A DNA stretch of 64,000 bases from Phymorhynchus buccinoides (taxonomy: Eukaryota; Mollusca; Gastropoda; Neogastropoda; Raphitomidae). The notes under the pieces were generated by a model, which saw only the letters and a program-made list of their open reading frames with translations, was not told where the DNA came from and did not search any database. Shown here piece by piece: positions 37,691 through 49,946 of the stretch. Location: positions 42,479,868 through 42,543,867 of the forward strand of contig CM065699.1 of assembly GCA_017654935.2 (NCBI GenBank), in the 5' to 3' direction. The translations under genes were made by a program, and so were the position numbers. Position 1 is the stretch's first letter. The number at the start of each line of letters is the position of its first letter.

Positions 37691-39214
37691 AATAGGTACC
37701 CACATACAGACACAGACGAGACCGGCATGGATGCATTCACACAAATAAACAACCAAAACAACAAAAACAAACCCACACATGCATGTACATCAAAGTGCTA
37801 GAATATGTTGAAAACAAAAGAGACTATCCCCCGGAAGTCGGAGTGTGGCGGCCCACGTGGCAGGGTAATAAAAAAACCACACGGTCGCACACATCATGTT
37901 CTCATCCGCAGCTGATGCACTTGTACCATAGCGTTCAAGTGCTTCTGCTGTTGGGATGATCCCTGGAGTACGAAAACAACAACACTATGCAGTACATGTA
38001 TGACAGTTTTCCTGTCAATTATGAGCGCAGATGCGTCATGCTGCCGTTACGCGCCTAACTAAGAAATAGTTAGGCCCAGCAAGTCCGACTTCGGCTGGAG
38101 GAAATGTTTAGGCAGGAGAATGGACCTGGTAAAGGCAGAAAGATAGTTAGATGACAGTAAGCAAAGGGAAAAGGCAGAGTCAAAGAGAGTGACAGATTAG
38201 AGGAAGTTACAAGCACAGAACTTCCAGAAGGAGGGGGAACTATCTATACAAAAGCCCCCCCCGGTATCCCCACGGGGGGGCAACAACAACAACGAAAGAA
38301 GACAGTTTTGACGTTTCACACTGCACACATTACCATCAAGCTCTTATGCATATATGATAGCTGTACAGTTTCCTTGCAGCCCATCACTCTAACGGCTTTT
38401 GTCATTGGTTGACACTGACCTTACAGTAAAGTGAGAGTCGCACAATAAGTGATCTTGTGGAATCCCAGGAAATGAACAGTTAGTTAGTTAGTCTGTTATA
38501 GTCCCGTCAACAGCTATGGTTATCTCAGGACTGTCACCGCGCAAAGTTCGACCACGAATAGCAAAACACAAATCCATGAATCTTAACAACGTACAAAACA
38601 TGAAAACATAAAAAAATATAGTACAATTCATAACATGACACTTCCCTCATTGCACCCTATAGCACATAATTCCACACAGTGCTGGAAACGTAAGCCATTC
38701 CGCTCTATTTATCGAGTTCAGGTTAAAAAAAACAGTAAAAAAGGATAACAAATATATATTAGTAAGCTAAGATACATAAAAAAGGCTATACATGTATAGG
38801 CAAATATGCACTGCAGAATGGACAACAGGTGCCCACTCAAGTGCGTAAGATATCACGTCTGGAAGCCAGTGTACAATAAAAAAACCACCTGGCATGTCAT
38901 AAATTGTAAAAAAGAAAAACGTGGAAAGGTTTCATAGAAAAAATGCAGGAGAATGGACCAATAAGGCAGAAAGAAGTAGACGCCAGAAAGCAAAAAGAAG
39001 AGAAAAGGCAGAGTCAAAGAGAGTAATAGAGTAGGGGTAGTTACTAGCATAGAACTTCTAGAAGATGGGGGAACTATTTCTGCTGAAAGACCCCCCGGTA
39101 TCCCCACAGCAGGGCCCTATCCATGTAAGCCAGCCAAAGCCGTTGCCCGCCTCCTATGACGAGGACGTGCGGTTGGACTTTAGGAGGCTGCTGGGCTCCT
39201 CTCCGTAAGCCCCC

Positions 39215-39815
39215 CCCACCATGATAGGTGGAAACCCGCCGGGGGGGGGGGGAAGAAATGAACAGGCGGACATCCTTGCGGAAGAGGAATCCAGAGGAGA
39301 GCAAATCAACAACTGTGCCAGCTTCCGAGCAAAAGAAGACAATAATTAAGGCTTTAACGAGGCCACCGGTGCAGAGGGATGACTACCATCTATTGTCTCG
39401 GGAGCAGCAAGTAGTTCTGGTGCGACTGCGCACCGGCCACAACAGACTCAACAACCACATGCATCGGAAGACGAAGCTGGCACCATCAGCAGTCTGTCCC
39501 TGTGGTCTGGAAGACCAGACAACACAACATGTCCTGCAGAGATGTCCCCTTCACAAGGAGGCAAGAGATGAAGCTGGCACCATCACCAGTCTGTCCATGT
39601 GGTCTGGAAGACCAGACAACAGAACATGTCCTGCAGAGATGTCCCCTTCACAAGGAGGCAAGAGGTGAACTGTGGCCCATCAGCACACCGCTGTCTACCA
39701 GGCTCTATGGGTCCAAGGAAAAGCTGGAGAAAGCGGCTCTATTTGTCAGCAGAGCTTCTTTGGTTGTGTAGCAGGCGTACACCAGAAGAAGAAAAAGAAG
39801 AATTTTGCACAGAAG
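39215..39815 (+). pseudogene. Decayed LINE 3' end (copy B)
   Basis: Same remnant as 10190-10790, with RLRTGHNRLNNHMHRK and CPCGLEDQTTEHVLQRC. Here the tandem duplication has a 97-bp period (39473 and 39570) instead of 98, so the frame differs: one frame runs further than in copy A. Both are fragments without the reverse transcriptase domain. Confidence 0.8.
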
Positions 39816-40072
39816 GGAATTCAAGACTACTACTACACAGATGCCTTTGATTTCATGTTCCTCAGATATTTCCATGAGATTGAGCTAAGAACAATGAATA
39901 AGGATCCTGAAATTCGCACCTCTTTCTCACAGGAGTGGCCTCCAATTGCAACTCTCACATTCAAATCATTGTCAGCCTGTGAACGACACCCTTCCGCCCC
40001 CCGCCCCCCACCCGAATTGCCCCCCTTCCCCTATCACACTCTCTTCAACAACTTGATCCACTACCCCTGCAC

Positions 40073-40285
40073 TTAAGACACAGCGGCGGCTCTCTTCCTG
40101 GGAATGATGTTGATGACGGCCTGGTAGCCCGGCTGCAAGGAGAAGAGGACGGACTCAAACTCTCTACCCTGCAGGTACTGCTGGTAGTTGGGCTGCGAGC
40201 GCACCAGGTCGTGGGCCCGCTCACCCGTCAGAGAGTTCAACACGTCCGGCGTCACGCTCACGCTGCCGTTGTCTTGATGGTTGAT
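40073..40285 (-). CDS. LARS2: LARS2 last coding exon
   Basis: A 213-bp exon encodes the C-terminal 70 residues of mitochondrial leucyl-tRNA synthetase and a TAA stop (40075-40073). It begins INHQDNGSVSVTP after a CACACAG acceptor. The tail domain of this enzyme helps position tRNA-Leu. DNGSVSV, YLQGREFESV and QAVINI occupy the places of conserved blocks in vertebrate LARS2 as I recall them. The C-terminus RKRAAAVS is lineage-specific. A family 3 TTAA MITE lies 47 bp upstream in the intron. Confidence 0.9.
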   Translation of the reverse strand: MNHQDNGSVSVTPDVLNSLTGERAHDLVRSQPNYQQYLQGREFESVLFSLQPGYQAVINIIPRKRAAAVS

Positions 40286-40332
40286 CTGTGTGAAAAAACA
40301 GCCAAACATAGAGAGGAAGGCAGCTGGTTGGA

Positions 40333-41093
40333 TTAACTCTTCTAGCACCATGTGTTTTTTAACGTTCTTCGTTGTCCGTTGTATCTCAACCGACAACTAT
40401 TTTTTTTATAATAATAATAATAATAATAATAATGGATATTTGTTGCACTCTTTCTCCAAAGAGCTCAGAGCGCTTACAAAGTTAACTTTAGACAATCAAC
40501 AATGACAATAGTAATAAACACAAAACAGACCCATTTACTCTACTCTTTTCGAGTAGTATTCTACTCATTTTGAACCTCCACTACTCTTCAAAATTGAAAA
40601 TAAAGCTCTTTAAGTCTTAATTACTACTCATTTTTAGTGAACATTATTTGATGGTTTAATGAATAAAACTACACATTTTGCACCAAAACTACTCATTTCA
40701 GCTACTCAAGACTTGTGTAGGGGGTAAACAGGTCTGACAAAACATTCAGAAATATATGTTGTATAGAATGTTGACCCGCGCAGAATGCATACACTCCATG
40801 ATGAGATTGTAGAATGTACACACTCTACGACCGGCTCATATACATTCTATGAAAATGAAACATGGAATGCATACTTTCTACAGCGGAATTGTAGAATGTG
40901 TACATTCAATGGACAAACTCTGAGCTATTATAGTGTGCATGCATTGCTTAAACAGAAAACAAATCACTGACATAAGCTCTAAAAGTAGACACACACATGG
41001 CAGGGTGCTTGGCAGTGAATGTCTTTGCATTTGGTGGGAGTGAAGTGTGATGTACTGGGCGAATGCATTCGCCCATAGTAACAGACGAGTTAA
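40333..41093 (-). mobile_element. TTAA MITE family 3, reverse copy with nested inserts
   Basis: Duplicate of 11311-12075, in the last LARS2 intron. Confidence 0.6.
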
Positions 41094-41107
41094 ACAGGAG
41101 TTTATTT

Positions 41108-41341
41108 TTAACCCTTTCACCGCCAATGTCACATTTTTGCACCACAATGATCTAACACCCATGTCATTAAAGGGTCTATTATTCAATGATATTGTGTTCC
41201 TAAATTTGGGTAGTAAGGATTGACGCTATTCAAAATGTGTCACAGAGAAATCCCACAATATTGCAGACAAAATCTTTTCTGTAGCCAAGTAGATTTAATG
41301 GAAATGTTTGGCTCAAAGATGGCTGGCGGTGAAAGGGTTAA
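41108..41341 (-). mobile_element. TTAA MITE family 1 (reverse)
   Basis: TTAACCCTTTCACCGCCAATG to CTGGCGGTGAAAGGGTTAA, both TTAA intact. Only 14 bp from the previous MITE, giving two TTAA elements side by side. Confidence 0.85.
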
Positions 41342-41570
41342 AATTAACAAAATACAGTAGTAGCAGCAGCATACATTTGAATTAGAGCACAACAAGCAAG
41401 TACTTTGACTGATATGAAAAGTTACATGGCACTGGCTGCCAGACCAAAAAATACGCAACGGAAAGAACAGCACAAATAACATCAGTGAGAATAACACGAT
41501 AACAATCATCGGAGCAACAACATGAAAGCTTCACTTTGAAGCAACAAAGTAAAATAGGTAAGGGTTTATT

Positions 41571-41967
41571 TTAACTCATTCAAAGCGTTCCAGCCATATA
41601 TGTGCGGAATTAACAGATAGCTGTCAATTTGATGCATTTGCTTCATGGGAAGTAAATCTGTGTGCACACAATACCTTGGTCACTTCTAAACTCGCTTCGC
41701 TCCCTTAGACCACGATTTTGCCTCTGACTTTGCTTTTGTAGTGGTTTGTTGTGGGGAAATCAATTGGTGTGGAGTGTTTTTCTATATAAAGTCTATATAT
41801 AAAAAAAAGTCTGATCTACCACTTCCCTATGTCTAAACCTGAAGTAAAAACCCGTAATCTGCTTTCATTTCTCCTTTCCTTCATGTATGTTTTGTTTGTG
41901 TGTATGGCTGGAGTGATTTGTGAGCTTTTTAGAATAATTCAAAACCATTGCGATGCGAATGAGTTAA
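41571..41967 (+). mobile_element. TTAA MITE family 2
   Basis: TTAACTCATTCAAAGCG to GCGAATGAGTTAA. Duplicate of 12564-12962. Between it and the 42655 exon are (ATA)n, a GCGCTTA hairpin repeat (about 42306-42400) and CA tracts. Confidence 0.6.
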
Positions 41968-42654
41968 TGTTGAAAATTAATTGAACGTCCCATGGTTTGC
42001 CCAGTTCGTGAAATAGCCAATTTATAGCTTGCAATTGAGAAAAGCAATATGAATGAAAAATAGTTTTTGTTCATTAGCACACATAGATCAAGAATTGGTT
42101 CAAACGAATGAGAAATCTCATCTGTAGATGAGTTAAAATGATTTTATTCAGACTTAAATTTGATAAAACATTTGATTCAACATGTGGCTCAGGCTTAGCA
42201 TCTGGTCGAGTTGGGGGGCAGGATAGGGGTGCAAATACAATGTAGAAAAAGTGTGATACCATTGAATCAATCTTAATCAATACCTGTGTGAATCAAAAAT
42301 GTGATATAATAATAATAATAATAATAATAATGAATATTTAGGGCGCTTAATCTTAACAAAAGCCCTAAGCGCTTACAATCATGATAAAAGCAATACTAAC
42401 AAAATGAAAAGCTAGACAACACACAAAACACTCACACAAACTTGAGGTCAAACACACACACACCAACAAAACACACACACACACGCGCGCGCGCACACAC
42501 ACACACATGACTCAATGGATAACCTTTGCAGGAGGAGGAGGAGAAAGATTATGTTTTGAAGAGAGTTGTTTTGAGGGAGGACTTGAAAGAAGAGAGACTG
42601 CCCATTTCATGAAATAGGCAATTTCACGGATTGGGCGTAACATATCTATATTAC

Positions 42655-42723
42655 CTTGAAAAAAAGAGGCAGTTTATAGGTGGCGTCAATAACAGGCCAG
42701 GCTTGATCCAGCACACTTCTGTC
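42655..42723 (-). CDS. LARS2: LARS2 penultimate coding exon
   Basis: A 69-bp phase-0 micro-exon (23 residues) starting DRSVLDQAWPVIDATY and ending LPLFFK. Acceptor TTTACAG, donor GTAATA. It joins ...VYRW on one side and INHQDN on the other. The motif W-D..VL.QAWP.vD is the expected link between the anticodon-binding domain and the C-terminal tail of LARS2. It was found only by extending from neighbouring exons and is too short to stand alone. Confidence 0.88.
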
Positions 42724-42835
42724 CTGTAAACAAAACGTGACCATTTCAACAGTCAGTGTTGGGCAAACCTACCTTTCTTTTTTGGGGGGTGGGTGGGTGG
42801 CTGTCCCGTCCTTTAAAGGGTCAGCTACACTATAC

Positions 42836-43016
42836 ACGATTCGTATCTGAATGCGATGCGATTGTGACGATGCGAGTCGTGATTCACGTGAAATTCATGT
42901 ATTGGGTCTACTGGAGTACAGCGAGTGAAAATAGCAGAGTTATTTTTAAACGGAAGTATTTCACGTGAATCATGCATGACTCACGTGGCCCCAGTCGGAT
43001 CGCATTCACATACGAT
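42836..43016. mobile_element. Foldback element beside the 100-bp array (copy B)
   Basis: Outer ACGATTCGTATCTGAATGCG against CGCATTCACATACGAT; inner TGATTCACGTGAAATTCAT against TATTTCACGTGAATCATG. A strongly self-complementary unit. Confidence 0.65.
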
Positions 43017-43078
43017 TTTACGCGTGTGTGGCGCTGGCTTCCAGCGGTGTTGCTCTCAATCCGCTCATTCTGAGTCAC

Positions 43079-46000
43079 AGCCACACCGTGGTCTGTCAGG
43101 TTGGAGACCCTACAACCAGCAGTCCACAGGGAGCGAGTCTATGTCAGGCCGTCAGGAGGCCACCACCAGAGGAGACACAGCCACACCGTGGTTTGTCAGG
43201 CTGGAGACCCTACAACCAGCAGTCCACAGGGAGCGAGTCTATGTCAGGCCATCAGGAGGCCACCACCAGAGGAGACACAGCCACACCGTGGTCTGTCAGG
43301 TTGGAGACCCTACAACCAACAGTCCACAGGGAGCGAGTCTATGTCAGGCCATCAGGAGGCCACCACCAGAGGAGACACAGCCACACCGTGGTTTGTCAGG
43401 CTGGAGACCCTACAACCAGCAGTCCACAGGGAGCGAGTCTATGTCAGGCCGTCAGGAGGCCACCACCAGAGGAGACACAGCCACACTGTGGTCTGTCAGA
43501 TTGGAGACCCTACAACAAGCAGTCCACAGGGAGCAAGTCTATGTCAGGCCATCAGGAGGCCACCACCAGAGGAGACACAGCCACACTGTGGTCTGTCAGG
43601 TTGGAGACCCTACAACCAGCAGTCCACAGGGAGCAGGTCTATGTCAGGCCGTCAGGAGGCCACCACCAGAGGAGACACAGCCACACCGTGGTTTGTCAGA
43701 TTGGAACACCCTACAACCAGCAGTCCACAGGGAGCAGGTCTATGTCAGGCCGTCAGGAGGCCACCACCAGAGAAGACACAGCCACACAGCGGTTTGTCAG
43801 ATTGGAGACCCTGCAACCAACAGTCCACAGAGAGCAAGTCTATGTCAGGCCGTCAGGAGGCCACCACCAGAGGAGACACAGCCACACCGCGGTTTAGGTT
43901 GGAGACCCTACAACCAGCAGTCCACAGGGAGCAAGTCTATGTCAGGCCATCAGGAGGCCACCACCAGAGGAGACACAGCCACACCGTGGTTTGTCAGATT
44001 GGAGACCCTACAACCAGCAGTCCACAGGGAGCAAGTCTATGTCAGGCTGTCAGGAGGCCACCACCAGAGGAGACACAGCCACACCGCGGTTTAGGTTGGA
44101 GACCCTACAACCAACAGTCCACAGGGAGCGAGTCTATGTCAGGCCATCAGGAGGCCACCACCAGAGGAGACACAGCCACACCGCGGTTTAGGTTGGAGAC
44201 CCTACAACCAACAGTCCACAGGGAGCAGGTCTATGTCAGGCCGTCAGGAGGCCACCACCAGAGGAGACACAGCCACACCGTGGTTTGTCAGGTTGGAGAC
44301 CCTACAACCAACAGTCCACAGGGAGCAGGTCTATGTCAGGCCGTCAGGAGGCCACCACCAGAGGAGACACAGCCACACCGTGGTCTGTCAGGTTGGAGAC
44401 CCTACAACCAACAGTTCACAGGGAGCAAGTCTATGTCAGGCCGTCAGGAGGCCACCACCAGAGGAGACACAGCCACACCGTGGTTTGTCAGGCTGGAGAC
44501 CCTACAACCAGCAGTCCACAGGGAGCGAGTCTATGTCAGGCCATCAGGAGGCCACCACCAGAGGAGACACAGCCACACCGTGGTCTGTCAGGTTGGAGAC
44601 CCTACAACCAACAGTCCACAGGGAGCGAGTCTATGTCAGGCCGTCAGGAGGCCACCACCAGAGGAGACACAGCCACACCGTGGTTTGTCAGGCTGGAGAC
44701 CCTACAACCAGCAGTCCACAGGGAGCGAGTCTATGTCAGGCCGTCAGGAGGCCACCACCAGAGGAGACACAGCCACACCGTGGTCTGTCAGGTTGGAGAC
44801 CCTACAACCAACAGTCCACAGGGAGCGAGTCTATGTCAGGCCATCAGGAGGCCACCACCAGAGGAGACACAGCCACACCGTGGTCTGTCAGGTTGGAGAC
44901 CCTACAACCAACAGTCCACAGGGAGCGAGTCTATGTCAGGCCATCAGGAGGCCACCACCAGAGGAGACACAGCCACACCGTGGTTTGTCAGGCTGGAGAC
45001 CCTACAACCAGCAGTCCACAGGGAGCGAGTCTATGTCAGGCCGTCAGGAGGCCACCACCAGAGGAGACACAGCCACACTGTGGTCTGTCAGGTTGGAGAC
45101 CCTACAACCAGCAGTCCACAGGGAGTAAGTCTATGTCAGGCCATCAGGAGGCCACCACCAGAGGAGACACAGCCACACCGTGGTTTGTCAGATTGGAACA
45201 CCCTACAACGAGCAGTCCACAAGGAGCAGGTCTATGTCAGGGCATCAGGAGGCAACCACCAGAGGAGACACAGCCACACCGTGGTTTGTCAGATTGGAAC
45301 ACCCTACAACCAGCAGTCCACAGGGAGCAGGTCTATGTCAGGCCGTCAGGAGGCCACCACCAGAGAAGACACAGCCACACCGCGGTTTGTCAGATTGGAG
45401 ACCCTACAACCAACAGTCCACAGGGAGCAAGTCTATGTCAGGCCGTCAGGAGGCCACCACCAGAGGAGACACAGCCACACCGCGGTTTAGGTTGGAGACC
45501 CTACAACCAGCAGTCCACAGGGAGCAAGTCTATGTCAGGCCATCAGGAGGCCACCACCAGAGGAGACACAGCCACACCGTGGTTTGTCAGATTGGAGACC
45601 CTACAACCAGCAGTCCACAGGGAGCAAGTCTATGTCAGGCTGTCAGGAGGCCACCACCAGAGGAGACACAGCCACACCGCGGTTTAGGTTGGAGACCCTA
45701 CAACCAACAGTCCACAGGGAGCAGGTCTATGTCAGGCCGTCAGGAGGCCACCACCAGAGGAGACACAGCCACACCGTGGTTTGTCAGGTTGGAGACCCTA
45801 CAACCAACAGTCCACAGGGAGCATCTATGTCAGGCCGTCAGGAGGCCACCACCAGAGGAGACACAGCCACACCGTGGTCTGTCAGGTTGGAGACCCTACA
45901 ACCAACAGTTCACAGGGAGCAAGTCTATGTCAGGCCGTCAGGAGGCCACCACCAGAGGAGACACAGCCACACCGTGGTCTGTCAGGTTGGAGACCCTACA

Positions 46001-46264
46001 ACCAACTGTCCACAGGGAGCGAGTCTATGTCAGGCCGTCAGGAGGCCACCACCAGAGGAGACACAGCCACACCGTGGTTTGTCAGGTTGGAGACCCTACA
46101 ACCAACAGTCCACAGGGAGCGAGTCTATGTCAGGCCGTCAGGAGGCCACCACCAGAGGAGACACAGCCACACCGTGGTTTGTCAGGTTGGAACACCCTAC
46201 AACCAGCAGTCCACAGGGAGCAGGTCTATGTCAGGCCGTCAGGGGGCCACCACCAGAGGAGACG
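43079..46264 (+). repeat. 100-bp minisatellite, about 32 units (copy B)
   Basis: Cleaner version of 14083-17290, with most units exactly 100 bp. The array ends with GAGGAGACGCTGCACTGCTG, which differs from internal units (GAGACACAGCC) and is shared with the lone unit near 59990. It lies in the 4.9-kb LARS2 intron 42724-47643. Confidence 0.92.
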
Positions 46265-47643
46265 CTGCACTGCTGCTGACTCACTTCAGTGCAGTTCCGT
46301 GGGGCAAGACTTAAATCACAACTGCAAATGGGGAAGTGGGTTGTAAACATGGAAAAAGGGAGTAAGCAAACGTTATGTAGCTAAACATGTAGAAAGAACA
46401 TAAAAAAAGTAAAAACGATAAAATATTATGAAGCACCTGCTAGGAATAAAGAGGCTTAACTCTCTCTACACGAGAGTACACAATAGCATACATGCCTTGC
46501 ATAACCGCTCAACACGAGAGTATGCGATAGCCTACTCTCTTCCCCTCTCTCTCTCTCTTGCTATTTCTGTCTCTCACTCTCTCTCTTTCTCCCCACCCTC
46601 TCTCTCTCTCTCCGACTCTCCCTCAGTCTTTGCCTGTTTGTCTGTCTGTCTGTCTCTATGTGTATGAGGGGGGAGGGGGGAAGAGTGTAGCGGGGGTGCT
46701 TGCTGTCTGCGTGTGCTTGCGTTTTGCTTGAATCTGATATTTTAATATTGGACCTGTGATCTTTTATTGCATACTGTTTAACTTTTTACGTGCCACCACA
46801 CACACACTTCCATTTTATTGGACGAAAAAATATTGTGATTGTCATAGTGATTGTTATGCGTATTTTCTGCTCATGTCATTGGGTTTTTGTTTCATGTTTT
46901 TATTCCATTTCTATTATTATGTGTAAAGCGCCCTGTAGCCTACATAGTAGGATGGGCGCTATATCAATTTTCCTCATTATTATTATAACTGGGAGTCCAA
47001 AAACTTCATTGGTCATACGACCTCTGCTTACAGAAAATGACGGGTCAAATGCCAAAATAATGGGCCAATAATTTGTCACTGTAGTATTACACTTAAAATT
47101 TTTAACATGCAGACTTCATGGGTCAGTTGACCCCTGTCTGCACAAAATGAGGGACCAATATAGGTCAATGACCCGGTGTGGTGTTCTCAAATGGGATTTG
47201 TTCTCAAACCGTCTGTGCATGTGCGAAGAGTTAGGGATAGGCTTAGGCCGTGTACACATATATGCGGAGATTCCGTGCGGAAACCTGTGCGCAATCCGTA
47301 AATAAGTAAAAGAAAGAAGGGAAAGATTTGCGCACGTGTCCGAATTTCCCCTAATCCGTAAATGTTTACCCTTCCTTCTTTCACTTAGTTCTGGGTTTCC
47401 GTACGGAACTTACGCATCTAATGTGTACACGGCTTTAGGGTTAGGGCTAGGTTTAAGGATAGGGTTAGGGTTAGGGATAGGTTTAGGGTCAATTTAGTGT
47501 CGGATACACAAAAGATAAAACTTGATGGTGCGTCATGATCGATTTCGCACATGCGCAGACATGTTGAGAACAAATCCCATTAGAGAATGCTACACCGGAC
47601 AATCAGAAGCTCTGCCCCCCAAAAAATAAGAAAAAAAACCTAC
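46265..47643. other. LARS2 intron sequence (copy B)
   Basis: (CT)n tracts, a GCGCC...GGCGCTATATC hairpin repeat and degenerate TTAGGG-like repeats at 47435-47490. No gene recognised. Confidence 0.5.
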
Positions 47644-47805
47644 CCAGCGGTAGACCTTGTGCTGGTCACTGTGAGGAGCAACACTGGCCAGGCCAGCCCA
47701 CAGCTCTGAAGCGAAACAGGGGGCCAGGGGGGCCAGCATGACGCACAGGTCGGCCAGACACCGAGCGTACTGCTGACTCTCTCTGCACACCGGCTCTGGA
47801 ACTTT
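47644..47805 (-). CDS. LARS2: LARS2 anticodon-binding-domain exon
   Basis: A 162-bp phase-0 exon, 54 residues, starting KVPEPVCRESQQYARCL. LAPLAPCFASELWAGLA matches the conserved APLAPHxxxExW block of the helical anticodon-binding domain in leucyl-, valyl- and isoleucyl-tRNA synthetases. It ends HKVYRW with donor GTAGGT; acceptor CGACAG. A mariner-like MITE begins about 100 bp upstream (gene sense). Confidence 0.92.
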
Positions 47806-47905
47806 CTGTCGGATGTCACAAAAATGTGACATAGTACAAAGAGCAAAAGACATTGCAGCACAGCACTTGCCAGCCACGTCCACAATTCGTCATCTGGTAT
47901 TTGGC

Positions 47906-48006
47906 ACAGTGGAACCTCCCTTATAAGACCTCCCTCCCACATAAGACCTACTTCTCTGAGACATTGCCCTTCTTTGTAAGCATTAAAATTACCTCCCTTA
48001 TAGGAC

Positions 48007-48048
<42 letters not shown>

Positions 48049-49065
48049 ACCTGCCTACTTGGAATTTTCCCAATCAGTAGCCCAGCCATCAATTTCCAGT
48101 AGCATGGCAAATTTTTCCGAAGCATCCACAAACAACGGCAATCGATTTGTTCTCTTCCTGAGCCGAAACGCACTGCTTAATATGTTTCGCCGATTGAACG
48201 TGTTGACGGCAATCGTCTCTACCGCCATGATTCACAGAGAAGTCCGCATGGCAGAGGTTGCACTGCAGCGAGCATGGTTCGCACCGAGTCAACTTCTGAT
48301 GATGCAAGGCCACTCCTCCGTGTAAGCTATTTTAAAAACTTGTGCGGCAGGCCGATGTTTTTTCTTAGAACAAGATGGTGTGCCAGATGATTTTCGTTTT
48401 CAGGTTTGGGTTCGTTTTTCTTCGTTTGAAACATCTCCCGAATCGCTACTGCTGCTGGAGTGCGCCATTTTTTTCAGAGAAAGTAATAAGAACGCATGCG
48501 CAGTCACTTTGATAAAAACGGAAGTGACTAGGTTATCGCGCGTGACACGGCGTCTGCTCTTAGAAACAGACAAAACCGGGAACGGCATAAGCAAAAATAA
48601 AATGCAGCGGCAATTTGTTTTTTCAGTAGCAATGTTAAGGCTGCCGTAGCTCCGTAGCAAAGCTTTATTTTTCGTAGCTGCTACAGCCAAATCGTAGCAG
48701 TAGGCAGGTCTGTGTGTGTGTGTGTGTGTGTTCATGCGTCTGGGTGGGTGGGTGGGCATGCGTGCGTGTGTGTGTGTTTGTGGGTCTGTCTGTGTGTGCA
48801 ATCGCATGTGCACGTGTGTGTCCTGACAGTGTGTGGTGGTGTGTTGTGGGTGTGGGTGTGTATGGCTACATTGTGTGAGCTCTTTGGTTGCTTGCTTTCT
48901 TGCTTAATATTTATCGTTTAATGTTTTCTTATTAATTAATGTAAATATGTTTTGCAAAGCGCTTAGAGCCCTTACTGAGAATAGGCGCTATAAAAATATG
49001 CATTATTATTATAAGACCTCATTTTGGATGATATTTGAAGGCCTTATAAGGGAGGTTACACTGTA
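47906..49065 (+). mobile_element. Mariner-like MITE with nested insertion (copy B)
   Basis: ACAGTGGAACCTCCCTTATA to CCTTATAAGGGAGGTTACAC. Duplicate of 18995-20209. Confidence 0.7.
48046..48712 (-). mobile_element. CAGACCTGCCTAC TIR element with zinc-finger remnant
   Basis: TIRs CAGACCTGCCTAC and GTAGGCAGGTCTG. The minus strand at 48089-48313 encodes CSLQCNLCHADFSVNHGGRD then a His pair in RQHVQSAKH, a CxxC...H...H finger like those at the N-terminus of hAT transposases. An upstream Ser-rich/basic stretch is in another frame, so the fragment is frameshifted. No DDE catalytic region. Confidence 0.7.
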
Positions 49066-49129
49066 TACATTCTAGTCACAGAGACTTATTTTTTGTGTGT
49101 ATTATGATAATAATTTTGTTTGGACATTA

Positions 49130-49376
49130 TTAACCCTTTCCGCCGCCAGCCATTTTTCAGCAAACAAATACCATTAAACCTAACTGGGTAGAGAAAAAAT
49201 TATATCTGCAATATTATGAATTCCTCTGTGACATGTATAACATTAGGCCTATCCTTACCTCCCAAAATTAAGAAAATAGGGACTTCAGATAACAGGCCCT
49301 CATTTGATGCCTTTTAGTGACATGGGTGTCAATACATTGTGGTGCATAATTGCGACATTGGCGGTGAAAGGGTTAA
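49130..49376 (+). mobile_element. TTAA MITE family 1 (duplicate of 20274)
   Basis: TTAACCCTTTCCGCCGCCAG to TTGGCGGTGAAAGGGTTAA. Confidence 0.85.
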
Positions 49377-49868
49377 AGATTTATTGCCCTTCTTCTCAAA
49401 TGGCTGTTATCACTGGTTGACATCAGCCTGCAGAAAGGGCCAACAGTGAATGAGAGCTGTACTATACATGATATCCTACAGTATTGGAATATCACGGTAC
49501 AGCTTAGTCTTTCGTGGAAAGACTATGACTCTCGAACGAGGGGGGGAACCCTTGCATCGGCTCTGGTGCTGCAGTCAAAGGGATTGGTTGGCCTTTGGGG
49601 GGGGGGGGGACCTTCCCCAACGCCAACTCTCGTCCTCAAATCCCTTTGGCCGAGAGAGTGGGGACGTACCCTGGGCAAGGCATCTCCACTATAAACTAAT
49701 TCTCGCCCCAGCCCGCCAGAACAGTATCTGCACTTTCTGATATTTGGCAGCCACAGTCGGAAATGACTGACAGGCAACAACAAAAGATTTATTAAAAAAA
49801 TATATTTTTATTTTTTATTAACAACACAATCCTCTTAGGAGAAACCAGACGCATGATTGTTTTCTTAC

Positions 49869-49946
49869 CCCGAGGATTGATGAGAACTTCTGAAGGCGCG
49901 ACACAACAGTGTTGAGAGTGAAGGTCTTGGAGCAATGGTAAGTCGC
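49869..49946 (-). CDS. LARS2: LARS2 exon whose 5' edge seeds the 52-bp array
   Basis: A 78-bp phase-0 exon of 26 residues: ATYHCSKTFTLNTVVSRLQK, then FSSILG. It follows ...NFAVRE of the previous exon and precedes KVPEPV of the next, reproducing the vertebrate LARS2 order V...VTxHFTEDFxLNxAISxLM as I recall it. Donor GTAAGA. The acceptor chosen is the exon-proximal TTACAG at 49952-49947, but fourteen further TTACAG-bearing units lie upstream at 52-bp spacing. Acceptors 156 or 312 bp upstream would keep the frame. Confidence 0.88.
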
